Source: Taiwanofungus camphoratus
Lineage: Eukaryota; Basidiomycota; Agaricomycetes; Polyporales; Taiwanofungaceae
Assembly (NCBI GenBank): GCA_003999685.1
Contig: CP021220.1
Coordinates: forward strand, 4,214,168-4,278,167
DNA length: 64,000 nt
Direction: 5' to 3'
Positions within the stretch are counted from its first letter, which is position 1. Each line of letters starts with the position of its first letter. Position numbers and translations under genes: made by a program. The notes under the pieces were generated by a model that saw only the letters and a program-made list of their open reading frames with translations, did not search any database and was not told the origin of the DNA. This document shows, piece after piece, positions 24,430 through 37,050 of the stretch.

Positions 24430-27426
24430 TCATGATGCATGGGTTTCTTGGACCTTCATCCCACGCCTTGCTAGGTTTTCAACAGCTTTGGTCAACTGTG
24501 CATTCACTAAAGACTGCTTCTTGACCCGGGTCTCTTTGCCCGACCGTTTGAAGAGTTCTATTAAATAAAATAATAAAATAACTATCAGAGGGAATGATAA
24601 CTTGCTGCTACGACATACGAACCTAAAAACCGCTCTCCTACCCACAACCCCAGAGGTGCATTTCCTATCACGACCGGCGCAGCTTGTTTTTGGTCCCTAC
24701 TCGAAGGTGCTCCTACAGAGAGTTTGGCAGGCGGGGCACCCAGCCCTGCTGCGAGTTGCTCACACGTCTGGAGCACTTCGATGGCATGATCACCTGCGGT
24801 GTGAAAGTAGTGCGACGCAATCTGCGCAAGGACGAGGGCACGTAGATGATTGTCCTGCGCCTTGCTGGCAAGATCAAGGGCAACTTTCAGGTGTTGTCTA
24901 CATATAAAATACGAATTGTGAATTGTTCGTGTCATGAGCTGATCGATCAACAGCAAAAGCACGAAGGACTTACTTAGCCCTGAGTATTTCTGGCGTGAGG
25001 CATGCCTCGATGACATGACCAACAGCTTCCAGAGTCCCCCCCATCCCACGACATACCTTTACAATCTGCAAACCCATTTTCTTATCCTCATTGCTGTACA
25101 TGTCCTCGTCAGGATATGTCACCTGGGCGGCTAGCTTATTGATAGGCCCAGCGTCGAACTGTCGTCCTTTCATGGCGATTCCTAGCGCGATCTCGCCCGC
25201 CCGAGCAACAACTTGGACATAGCTGCCTCCTTCGGCACAGTGCGCAGCTACACGATAGCAGTCTAATGCTCGGGCCGTCTGACCCAAAGCATGTGCAAGA
25301 TGGCCATGATGCAGCGCGATGCGGGCAGCGTAGAGAGGGAAGATGGCATAAGTGCGTGTATGAGCGATCAGAATGTCAAGACTCTGCGGAGTGAGGGTCA
25401 AGGAGAGCACGTATAAGGTGAATAATAAGCTTTTACGTTTTCAGCAGTATCAAATTCACTGCGCATGATGGAGACCTTAGAAAAAGTTACAATCATCAGA
25501 AAAAATTCGAGATCAAGGGTTCAGAACAAAATTTCTATGCTCACCGCTGTAAGTTCGCAGAGTAAATCAGCCTTGATTCTAGCAAGACGCTGCTCGACCT
25601 CTTCGACATCAGCCATGCCTGCCCACAGCGAGACTATGCAATAAGCAAAGGAAAATGGTAGTCGAAGATCGTCAGCTGAAGTAGAATGCTGCAACTAGTA
25701 TATTCCCTCATACACGATATTTCACGGGTTACTTCCGTCTCCCAAGTTGCCAATCCTTCGGTGGCAAAGACCTTGCGCTTTGGCCTTCGACCAACTGCGT
25801 CTCGTTTCGCTGTGCTGCTAACAAGGAACGCGAGGAGGAAAAGCACGCGAGGATGTGTTGTCTCAATCACTAATGGCGGTCCATTCGGTATCATGATCTG
25901 CAATCATCATAAATCACGAATGTCAGCCTATGATATGTATGCAAGGCTCTTGAAAAGGATCAGGAAAGATGGCTGGCAGAAATGACGTGCTGATTCAGAT
26001 CAAGTAGAGTCGGGCTATCGTTCTCGACGGCCAGTGCGTTGGTGTCCAGTAGTCGATCTAGAATATCGATTGGTCTGCTAAACATACCTCAACTACTCCA
26101 TCTGAGAACTTATCCAGAGCTCCAGAATCAAGTAATGCATGGAGGTGTGAGAGACGAGGTGACGTATCAACCGCACTTCCGACGTGCGTATAGAAGACTA
26201 CCGCCATGATGAGCATATGCACAGCCATAGCCGCCTCAAAGGCGTCCTCGAATTCAACGAACGTCACTTCGGGCTCTAGGGCCGCATTTTCGACACCAGA
26301 AGACTGCCTAGTGTTAGATAGCTTGGGTGTTGAAGTTGGCTCGTATGATAGGCCCAGCGCAGCTTCGGTACACCGTATTGCAGCGGGAACGTCAGCCCAC
26401 ATACTAGCTGCGACAAGGATGCGAAGATGGAGAACGTGCGCTAAGAGGGTCACATGCTTGTGTCCATGCGCTCTCGAGAGTGCTTCTAAGTCTGAGACAG
26501 CTGAAAGGGCGGAATGGATATCTTGCGGGCCTTGAGATGGAAGGCTCGATGTACAAACGAGAGAGGGAGAGAATGCTGATGGATTACTTGATGGTGCGTT
26601 AAGCGTGATGAACAAAGCGATTAATGCCAGGTGTGCGGAGTAGACTATATGCGGCGGGTCTGTGGGCAAGAAGGAAGCAATAAGGTTGCGAATTTGCGTT
26701 CGAGCAAACTTGACTTTGTGCTGCCACTGAGAGAGCTGCGCCTGAAGAAGGGAAAGGTGATGCTTATACGCCCGTAGAGAGGGGTGCTTGAAGCCCGTAA
26801 GTTCATGATGAGTACAGACTATGATCGTAATCCTCTACCTTTTGAGCGATAATAGACTATAAAGATGACCAATAGTGAGCTTATGGATATATGCAACCAG
26901 AAGTCGGATTATAACGATTGATGGACTGAAGCGAGGAGAACGGGGCCTTGTAGTACGCTTGCGCGACTACGAAAAAGGAATTGAGAACCAAAGTACTCAC
27001 GCCTTTACTGATTGCTTTCTCCACCTAGATATCGGAATGAAGCTCTTAGCCTCCCATCAAGCTTCAAAAGAAGCTATGGCATACCTCGGCTTCTATGCCG
27101 TTCGCCCAAGGATGATCGTCGTTCTGACTCAGTCCACCGCTGATGACCTTCATACCAATCTCTGCGAGACCAACCCATGCGCGACACTCTATCTCGGGCG
27201 GCAGCGCGGGAAGTGTGAGACATTTACGAAAAGAGAACAATGACAAGCAGAGAGATTGAATGTAGAAGCGGTGATGTGGTGGATGAGCAAGCAAGGCGGG
27301 AAGTGAGACGAGGAGAGCTGCTGGAGGTAGAGGCGTAAGACAGTTTGATGCAGGTTCAAGGGTGGAAGACTGGGAGTTCGGATTGAGCCTTCTTCGTTTC
27401 AACGGTCGAAAAGCGTCATCAGACAT
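24430..27426 (-). CDS. MAU2: Cohesin loading complex subunit MAU2/SCC4
   Basis: TPR-type partner of SCC2/NIPBL that helps load cohesin on chromatin. Start 27426 gives MSDDAFRPLKRRRLNPNS, a basic nuclear-type N-terminus. Successive exons encode helical repeat segments, e.g. RFYIQSLCLSLFSFRKCLTL, HIVYSAHLALIALFITLN, EDAFEAAMAVHMLIMAVVFY, RVLFLLAFLVSSTAKRDAVG, RTYAIFPLYAARIALHHGHL, ALDCYRVAAHCAEGGSYVQV and ASHYFHTAGDHAIEVLQTCE, ending VENLARRGMKVQETHAS. The 'HLAHALGQTARALDCY' and C-terminal 'QLTKAVENLARRG' regions are typical of the cohesin loading factor family. Around seven introns with several exon edges only approximate. SMC1, a subunit of its client complex, lies 7 kb away. Confidence 0.82.
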
Positions 27427-27762
27427 AGTGTATGGTTGCAGTGGCCAATAAAGACTCGGACGCGCCTAGCCAGCGTACGTGTGTAGCTTCATATGGCCGC
27501 GTCGCGTTACATCACATGCGTGACTGTACGCGACTCGCACTGCCGAGTGGGCAGCCTTGTCCACTGCACCGGTAGAAAAAGTCATAGACTTTTAGAGACA
27601 AAAGAGCGTATATAGTCGACATAAAAAGCTTGTCATACAACGTGAAGATCGCCATGCTAAGTAGGAACGTATACGCCCCAGAGTCCATCAGCCTCCATCA
27701 CATCTGTCTCTGTCACTAGTGTAACTTGAAGCTATGGAGAACGTCATTACGGGTTCGTATCA

Positions 27763-29848
27763 TCAAGTCGATTCACCAGGACCCACTTTCGGAGCGTCGG
27801 AGTTATTCCTCGACCCATTCATTTTTGCTTGAACCGCCTATAGGACCGGAGTCAGCTTATACAATAGTGTTATACGAAATAGCAAAATATCCTTACCAAA
27901 TAGTTATCCAAGTCATGGTCCTCACGTTCACTTCTTGTACCGTTGGTATGGTTGCGGTTAGATGTGACCACAGGCAATGAGGCGACACGATCCGTAGATT
28001 GCCTAGTACGCCGACGCAGGGATTTCCGAGCATTCAAGCTGGAGTTTCATCATTAGTAGTAACCACAAGCCAAGGAACGTCACAAACTAACGTTGCGAGG
28101 ATTGAATTAGAATATACTGCCACCAGGAGACAGAGAGGATCAATGATCGAGATGCCGTACGGAGAGAAGAGAAAAACGGACGCTTGCTGATGGTGAAATG
28201 CAAAGCAAGAAAGATTAAGTTGCTTGGCATTGTGACCCACTGCCAATGGACATCAGTGAGTTTGTCATTCAGTCAGACGGTGAATGGATGGAGTCCACAA
28301 GATGACTGAAATGAGGGACGCACGCATGCAAGAGTAGCAATCGTTGCAACGCTAATTGTCATCAGTCTATGTCGGTTTTCCTCAGAGGATGGCGTATGAT
28401 CTACCAGGTAACCATCCCAGTTTCAATCGTGTAAATCACAATCGTATCGATTAATCGGTCCGTGCTAGAGGGCTGATCAGTTTTGTGCGCTATTTGAAGC
28501 CTGCTAGGCAGAAGATATAGCACTCAGCGAGCAACTCACGAAGTAGAGTACCCAGTCCTACTTCTCAACAGAAGTGCAGTGAGAACCACTGTGACGACGA
28601 TATCCACCAGTGACGACACGGATAATCCGAGGGTGAGCAACCACTGCAACTGTCCATTAATCTCATGGGGAATGGATCACTTCAGCACTTACTCCGGCCT
28701 TTTCCTTGAAAGCCATGTAACTTTGGAGTTCGATCCTGTGCAGAGTGAAGTAGTTTTTAAAAGAGAGATATGAAAGCTAGAGACGAGCAAACATTTTACT
28801 AGTAGATACTAGGTTATAAACGCCAGTATTAATTGGGAACAAATGAAGATTATTGAACCAACTCACCCAGAGTTGCGCCTTGAAAATGTTCCAACGTTAG
28901 TAAGTACGTGTTAAATACAAAATGTCACATACCAAGTCTCACAGCAGCGCAAACAACCTGTGCATGTTAGGGGGAACATTCAAATGTAATTGGAATGCAA
29001 CGCACGATAGGTGTAGTCAGATACCAGCAATTGAAACTCACTGTCACCGATGAATCAGGAATCGGAACTATGATTGGTGTAAAACATGACTGTACGCAGA
29101 TGGATCCTATAAGTAAGAAAACTACCATATTGTCAGACAAGGCGGACAAGCTATCCCGTGCTTTCCCCCAATCTTAACATACCAATTCACAATGAAAGTC
29201 GAGATTCCCTGGCGAGACACTTCATGAGTGGCAAGAAATGTTAATTCGCCGAAAAGTGTACCCACCGTGAGAACTATGGTCAACTAGATAAGATGTTAGT
29301 ATGCAAGTATTTTAAGGAGTAGAAAATTACATGTACAGAAATGGTCCTACAATGTCCAGCATGGTAAGATCATTTTGCGACTATTTAGTCGATTGATACA
29401 CACCAAGGAATATGGTCAAAAACAGCACTATTGCCCCAATTGCCAATAAGGTAGGTCCAGATCGAAGTCCATATCAAAGCAGTGTGTAATGCATCGAGCA
29501 TCCTAATGGTCAGTGAAGTAATCAAACTATGGGAGCAGGTGACTGATCAAAGTGATACTAACCAGACAAGGGCGACCTGATCACAAAAATTGTCGGCTTG
29601 ACGTTTGAAAAGAAAGGCCGATAGCATCGAGCTCACCATGAATTTATTGCGCAACGAATCATCAAAATAAGTACGAAAGTAAACAACGGTCTGCATTAAC
29701 ACCGTTCCACTAAGGCTGCATCACGCGGTAAATTAGAGCTCGCCACGGTAGATAGCTTGGGAAGATAAGAAACATACACAGCTGAAACCAGAGCGCCCAT
29801 GAGAATAGCACCTAAGGTGTCACCGATATCAGTGGAAGGTTGACCCAT
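27763..29848 (-). CDS. DUF6534-family seven-helix membrane protein, copy A
   Basis: Predicted polytopic membrane protein of unknown function, from a family greatly expanded in Agaricomycetes. Start 29848 gives MGQPSTDIGDTLGAILMGAL, the typical first helix. Further exons: MQTVVYFRTYFDDSLRNKF, LDALHTALIWTSIWTYLIGN and, toward the C-terminus, TMPSNLIFLALHF, VYSNSILAT and LNARKSLRRRTRQS. The last two exons join DLDNYL to AVQAKMNGSRNN and stop at 27763-27765. The final introns keep frame (donor GTTAGT to CCAG; GTAAGG to TATAG). Many introns of 50-60 nt; middle exons only partly resolved. Possibly a receptor-like protein, but no ligand or signalling role is established. Confidence 0.72.
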
Positions 29849-31602
29849 GGCCCATAACGATGATGAGATGAGGGGCAGAGAACAATTAGGCCCACGACCG
29901 TGAGCATCGATGCCCAAATAACACTTGACCTGGCAATCTGCGCTAGAAAGAGCTTTCAGAAGAGGTGTGGGAACAGGCTATATTCCCAATACAAACAGTG
30001 TCTAGCGGCATCACTATCATTACGACATGATGAAGCGTTTCCACCCGCAAGTTTCGAGGCAGCGACAGTTGAGAAATGCTAGTTGTGTAGCCTAATTGGA
30101 ATTACGCATATCAGGTTGAGGATTTGAGACTCTTGGGAGATTTTCACCTAATTTTGACGAATCCGTGAAGTTCGTCCATTAGCACGACTGTATACTGCAC
30201 CTCATTTTCGACACACATACACCCTTGTGCTCCTGGTGTGCCAGAGTCGGCAGGACCGCAGCACTTTCGCTTGTCACACTCAGGGCGCGATAGGTCTTGG
30301 TAGGCACGGTGCATCCCCAGACCCCTATGCAAGTCGACTTTTACTAAACCTCCATTGTCGTCAAATGCACATGTTCATGCCTCTGCTTTTCGACTCGGAC
30401 GATATAAGAGTGGCCTTATGCCCCGCACTAGTATACAAAGTCGTAAACAGAGCCTTGATCCAATTGCCTACTAGTACGTACATACAGAGGCTGGCCTTTG
30501 GTATGCTTCTTGCCGGATGCTTCGGGTCTTCTTTCGGCAATATTGACAACGGATCGTCCCATCACATTCAAGCTATATAGACGCCTCCTCATACTTACTC
30601 AGGTGCATACTATGGGTTCATGCGAAGCGCAAATTTTTTGGCAGATCGTGAATACCTCTGCGACCGCTCAACATTTTGACCTCGGGACTTCTCTGAAACC
30701 GGGAGAAAACTCTCAGCTGAATGACTGTCTACTCAAAAAAGATTTTGTTGTGTAGAGCACCAAAGGTACTTGGCCCTGACTAATCAAAAATTTGAGGAGG
30801 AACAGCAGTCAGGATCGGATTAGATCTGCTCATCACAGTTGGGAAATGACCATGCAATGTCTGTCTCGCAACGGCACATTTACATCCCGTAAATTGGCTA
30901 CATTGTATATTTTCGTACCAAAACTTGATGAGCCTCCAGAATACTATTGTATCTATACCTCAACCAAGCTTTATAAGGCTTCATGATGATTGTGGTGCTC
31001 GGGGCACTCACTGACCGTGTTGCATTGCGCGTGAAGCCATAGTGCCCAGGCTAGCGGCGCTGGCCTAGAACCACACTAGTAAGCGACGAGCCTGTGTCAC
31101 ATTTGATACTTACTTGTCATCTTGTCGGATAGCTATTTTCGCCGTCCGTAACCAGGGAGTATGCCCTTATCAGAAAAATTGGTTACAGAAATCGAGTGGG
31201 CCTTCCCAGTGAAGTCAACCAAGGTCAGACATCGACATCTCCTACTAATCGAGTGGCATTTGTAGAAACCCAGTTGGAGGGCTAAAATGCCCCTCCTATC
31301 CTAGATGGGAAAGGGAGCGCATTGAGAGTGCTTTGGTTACTCTCCATAAGGAGTGGGTCACTTTCGTATGAGAAGTTTAGAGCAAGACTCGAGGAAGGCT
31401 CGAGCCTCTCTGAAGCATCCACGAATACTATTTATGGCGCTCATCAACGAGCACTGATACGTGAAGCTGCACCACTCATGAGAACCGAGTTCAGTTGATC
31501 CCTCAGACTTACGAAAAGCGCTCTTCTGTATACAGTCGAAGCTTGTGAACCTGATATATCATGTATACATTACACATATAGTACATTTGGGATGGGATAC
31601 AC
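29849..31602. other. Spacer between DUF6534 copies A and B, no gene supported
   Basis: About 1.75 kb with only short frames. A second look for DUF6534 fragments (LHTA, LNARK motifs) on the minus strand found none. Confidence 0.4.
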
Positions 31603-33632
31603 TTAGATCCCTCCTTTATTGGGCTCTTGATCGGATTGTGTTTCAATCGTGCGATCTACATTGATCTGTACCTGAAAACGGCATCAAAAGGTATGTATGC
31701 TATACGAAGAGAAGCTGACCTTCGTCATAGGGATGCTTTGGGAGGTAATCTTACCGATTGTACGAGTAAGCACCTAATTATGCACATATTGTATTTACTT
31801 ACCACATGGTGATTGTGTCCAAGACCACGATTGAAGTTGGGTGTAGTTACCACTGGCATGGAGTCACAATCTTTAGAGGATTGATGGAGGCGTATTGACT
31901 TTCGCGCATTTAAACTGCATGTAGAACCGTGAGCTGAATTCTTGATATGTATCAACAGTTATAGAACGAGGAAACGTACGTCGCTAGAAGAGCATTTGCA
32001 TACACTAGATGAATTGTGAGGATCGACTGGCACATTGCACATGAAATCAACGTACGTTTCGTTATAATCAGGTGAAGCCCGAGGAAAATTAAATTTGGCA
32101 TCGTTAGCCACTGGTGGACACCTATCAGTCCGAACAGTTCATGTCTAGACCAAACACTCAGCACTTACGCATATTAACGACGCAACTGCAACGAAGCTAT
32201 CTAGGAGTCAGCGTTCGTCTTCCATATTAAATGTGATACAGACCAGGTCAACGCGCCGTTTTGCACGGCCCAAAATGTCAAAGTGTTGATTACTGTATCC
32301 ATCCTGTTGGGGATGACGAAATGAGCCATAGACTCGAACGAACAGAAGGACAGATACCGTACGAAGAGAAACCTGTCCTGCTTCTCCTTAGAAAGTAACA
32401 GAGCGATGCCGTGACTAAAATGTCGAGTGCCGCAGATAGGGTTAGGCCTAGCGTGAAAACCCACTACCGGTGTCAGACACCATCAGAAGAGTCCAACTAC
32501 GTAGGTTATGGTGAACTGACACCGTAATGATCTCTGTAGCTAGTAAAGCTTTCGAGCTTAATCCTAATAATTAATATTTGAGTTTGACATTTGCAACGGT
32601 CTGCAATGAATGCACACATCTTAGTGGTAGTCACTGAGAAAGGCGAAGGCATGAGTAATTGCAAAAAGAGTCGATTTGCGAGAAATCACCTGAAGCAGCA
32701 GCTGCGAAAAGAAAATCACGTCAAGAGTAAGACCATGGGTTATATTTGTCTCAATCTCACCAAGCCGCGTGAAGGCAAATAGAGCCTATGTCAAACTCTA
32801 TGATTGTTCGTCTGCATGATCACGCTGTAGGGGCACGCACAATGGGTGTGGTAATATAGATGTTTTTCCTGCTAACTGTAGAAACCTGATAAAGGTTATA
32901 TAGCTTTGATTGGCACATCACTATCCCACCTGTATAGACTCGATATGCAAAGAAGCTGCAAACTACATGAATGCAGTCCCAAATCTCGTAGGGGCATGAA
33001 TTACCATTGGACAACAAATGTCATCGCCGCCTGCATGGATGATTAATTCTATGGCCTCGTTATCGGCGAAAGGCGTACCGTAAGTGCTATCGAGACCTGC
33101 GTTAGGGTTAGAATACATCTGTGATACTAGAGAGACCATCGACAAACGCACCGCTATTGTCCTAAGTAAGAAGTTAATACATATACTCGGCACTTGAACC
33201 AGACTTACCATGGTATATAATCTGTTATGCTATCCTGCCCCCAATGCACTATCAAATATTCCCAGTTTGCAGCACAGATGAAACTGGTATGTAAAGAATC
33301 CAAAATCCTGATAGGTGATGGAGTATCAACACCATGAGGCGAGATACGATCACTGCTTACACACCATATTAATGCAACCTGATGCAGACGAGTGATCAGT
33401 GAAGTGTATATTGTCGCATTTATTAGACTTACGATGCTTTTGATCCTAATGGAGTCCTCGTGATAGAGTGTGAAGTAAAGCACCGTCTGCATTGATACTG
33501 TTCCAGAGAGACTAAGGGGGTATCATAGATGAGAAAGGAGTAATCAGTGACGGGCTCAACGACGCACAATATTGCTAGAAAACTCCCAACCAGAAGCGCG
33601 CCAATTGTGGAATGTACATGCATGTATACCAT
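31603..33632 (-). CDS. DUF6534-family seven-helix membrane protein, copy B
   Basis: Same family as the genes on either side. Start near 33632 gives MVYMHVHSTIGALLVGSFLA. Later exons encode QTVLYFTLYHEDSIRIKSIV, the hallmark ILDSLHTSFICAANWEYLIV, VCSFFAYRVYT spliced to VSRKNIYITT, then TLGLTLSAALDILVTASLCY with FLRRSRTG, spliced to MDTVINTLTFWAVQNGALT, WLTMPNLIFLGLHLIITK, VYANALLAT, LNARKSIRLHQSS and a tail VQINVDRTIETQSDQEPNKG before the stop at 31603-31605. The RTG/MDT intron (GTTTCT to CAACAG) is frame-consistent. About ten introns; the exon around 32,600-32,780 is the least certain. Appears intact rather than degenerate. Confidence 0.72.
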
Positions 33633-34789
33633 TGCACAAGCAGGATAGGAGTCAAGGATTGCATTGATCAGTGTGGATACAGCCACACTATATAGTGCTT
33701 GAGGCAGACATTCTAATGCGTGTCAGTCCGATCTGCAAGTGCGGATGCTGACTAAAAAAAGTTCGGATTGAGTCCGAGCGTGGGGGCACATTGCCTAAGT
33801 TCTGTTGGGCATCTAGAGAACGGATTGCTAAACATGTCTGCAGAGATCAGCGAAAGGAGTATAAGAGGGGTGTTGCGGCTGACTATATTGAGGACGGCCT
33901 CGAACGGGCCTTCACTTGTGATCTCGATCAGTTCCTATAGTGGGCCCCTTCAGCATTCTACTACTAGTAGTCCAAGAAATCGAACCGAATAAGCTCATCA
34001 AGATGGTCAACACGGGGAGACAGCATCAGACTTATGTCAAACAAAAAAGCAGTGTAGTTGATGTGAAGGCCATGGCTGCTGTGTGCTGTCTCGAGACCAA
34101 GTCTAACAAGGCTCGAATTCCGCATACCGTGATCTTAAGAACCAAGACGTCATCTACAGAAGTTACGGATGTAAAGGAAAAGAACTGTGATTGAGAAGGG
34201 AGCATTGGAATTTGGGACCGGCAGTCCCGATACGTTCGAGGTCAGCCGTAGCTCTTGCACACCGAAGGCAATGGTAGCATGAGTGAACTCTCACACCATG
34301 TGGAAACTGGACAGCAAAGTCTGATTAGGAACCGTCGTAACTGCCAATGAAATTGATGTTTAGCCCCTCGAGCGCTCGGAGCACATGTTCGTCTTAATAG
34401 CCAAATCCAACGAAAGCCGCTTATGATATTATCTCCCTGGGACAGTTCGCACCGATCAAGTCGAAAGATGGATATTGAGCAACGATAACAAGAAAAAAGT
34501 AAGCAGGAAAAGGAAGAAAAGGACGAGAAAAAAAGAAAGATGAAAAATAATTTTTTTTCTCCCACTTTTTCCTTCTTTCGAGCAAAATTTGATGCTGAGG
34601 GCGACAGCCTACAGCCAGTTTTCAGTCCGACAACTGAGTGACACTAAACGTGGAAGCACAGAACTTTTGTAGTTCGGTTACTGCCATGCAGCCTGTCACA
34701 CAGACGCCGCCTCAAGATCCGCCCGAAAGCTCTTGCTCGATAGAACATGCAAAGGCAAGAAGAGGTTGAAGCTGGGGACTCGCAACGAT
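33633..34789. other. Spacer between DUF6534 copies B and C
   Basis: About 1.15 kb without a supported gene. Contains a purine-rich tract (about 34,495-34,550) running into a T-run and pyrimidine-rich segment (34,551-34,579), the strongest strand-asymmetric composition in the window. Confidence 0.4.
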
Positions 34790-37050
34790 TTAAGCCCGAT
34801 CTATCTTTGCAACATCATCGCTCTCGTCAGGCGCCAAGTCTGAAGGCGCGTAGGCATTCGAGGGCTCGCCACCGACATCGACTGTCTTCACGACATTGAT
34901 ATGCAACTGTAAGTATTGATGGCAAATGAGCCGTCAGTTGTCAAAAACCAAGACTCGGTATCTAATGCGGAACCTACTTTTGTGCCGGTTGGATCCGCCA
35001 CATGTTGAGACTGCAATTGAACGCGCGCTTGTTAACACCAAATATGAGAATGGTCGAACTAACAAGACCCACGTTGAAGAGACTTCGATCAGCGCGTGTT
35101 CTGAAGGTATCTGGAAACAGCACGGGTAGAGCATGCTCTCCTCGATCAGAGGAGCCTTGTGATCGAGTCATAAGCGCCTTGCGCGCGTTCAAGCTACATT
35201 TGGTCATTCAGTCAGATGGACGCCCAACAAAACAACCCCAATAACGCACGTCGCCAGAAATGAGTTAGCGTATACTGACATGATTCGAACTGTCAGTTGC
35301 GAAGTAAGATAGCTGTGGCAGTCACATACGCTTGCTTATAGCAAAATGCAAGCCCAGGAAGATCAAATTGTGTGACATGGTCAACCACTGTGGATAGAAT
35401 AAGTGTATGTTCAGGAGTGCAAGGGTACAGCCTACACAAACGAGTGATACAATCGTAGTGACGCTGATTGTGGAGTACTTGTAAGATGACACAACTTTTT
35501 GTGAATCAGATCATCCCGTACCAAGTGAGCGATCCGTTTTCAACCGTATATAGCGTAATTGAATCTATAATATAATCCATTCTAGACAGATAAATTTCCT
35601 GATTAGGCGGGTACTCCCTGACGACGGGATAGTACACACCTTGAAAACCCGGTACGGCTGCGTCGCAGGTAATAACACAATCCGGCAGCGATAACAATAT
35701 CCAGGAAGGCACCAAGGACCAAGCCAACCGTGAATACCCACTAAGGAAGGATCAAGGGAGAGACAGGATGCATAGGACATCATGAGAACAATAGGCTAAG
35801 CAAAAATAAAATAAAAACACTAACTGCAAACTGTTGGACAAATTCAGAAAACTTGCGGAGACGAATCCTATGAAGATGTAGCCAGTAGGAAACATTGACT
35901 TAACCATTTTGGGAATTTAACACACATCTCACCGGTCGATACTATGAGAAAGTAAGGGTATGTATCAGCAAGACTCACAAGAATCGAGACGAATCAGACA
36001 TTACCAAGGGCCGCTACTATATCAGAAGGACGGTCAATGGTTAACCGTCTATATTACCGAATTTTGGATTAAACTCACCCAGCCGAATGAATGCGCACAC
36101 ATGCTTTTGGGGACACTATCATTCGTCATTCACCTTACAAAAGAGTATGGCACATACTATGGGTATCGATATGAACCAATTGCCACGACTTACTGATAGC
36201 AAGTGGGCAATTAGAGACGATTCATATGACGTATGTGCGCGTGTATACTGTAGCACTCACATGTATAAATCCTATGGGCAAAGAAACTACACGGCTCACC
36301 GTTTCAGAAAAGCACTTGGAAGTCGAAGATTTCTCACCTCTGAACTAAGAAAGTGATCAAAGCCTATGGTGGCCACACTTTAGCAAAACCAGATGCTAAC
36401 ATACGCAAGGACATACTGTAAACGCAACCGTCACCTTGATAATACAAACTGTCATGTAAACTATCACGATAATCGAAATATGCAACTTACAGCAACAGTC
36501 CTTCAGGTTGTACGAGTTTTAGAGCATGAGCCCATGAAACTGATTTTATTCACTCACCAAGTAATAAAGTCAGCTATCTTCATGTCACCGAAGTTTTGGA
36601 TCAAGTAGGTCCATACAGATGCACACACGAAAGCCGTATGCAGAATATCGAGGAACCTATATCGTCGACAGGCATGAGACAAAAGTAAAGGGAACCGAGC
36701 ATACATAACGAACCAGACCAATGTGACCTGCGACATTCGTTAAGCTTACAATCATACAACGTGAATCCACCCAGTGCGATTGGTGACGCACCATAAACTT
36801 GAGCTTGAAACTATCCTTGGGATAGATGCGATAATACAGGAAAGCCTGAGCCCCGACAATCCCGGAGAGACTAGCGTGACAAATCATTGATTCATGCTGC
36901 ATCAAAATTCAACATGCAGACCGACTATGCACATATCAGGCTCCCTAGCAAAATTGCGCCCAGAGAGTTGCGCAGAGCTGGCGTGTCAGCATCGTTAAAT
37001 TCCTCATGTCTGATCGTGTTCAAAAGGGAGTCCACCGGGGCCGAACACAT
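34790..37050 (-). CDS. DUF6534-family seven-helix membrane protein, copy C
   Basis: Third tandem member. Start 37050 gives MCSAPVDSLLNTIRHEEFND, leading to NSLGAILLGSLI; a frame-consistent intron joins this to FSGIVGAQAFLYYRIYPKDS. Further exons: FLDILHTAFVCASVWTYLIQ, VFTVGLVLGAFLDIVIAAGL with CYYLRRSRTG, MDYIIDSITLYTVENGSLT, WLTMSHNLIFLGLHFAISK, VYANSFLAT, LNARKALMTRSQGSSDRGEH and a final exon LHINVVKTVDVGGEPSNAYA ending at 34790-34792. The helix order and the RSRTG-MD splice position match copy B. The part between 35,800 and 36,550 is not resolved exon by exon. Confidence 0.72.
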
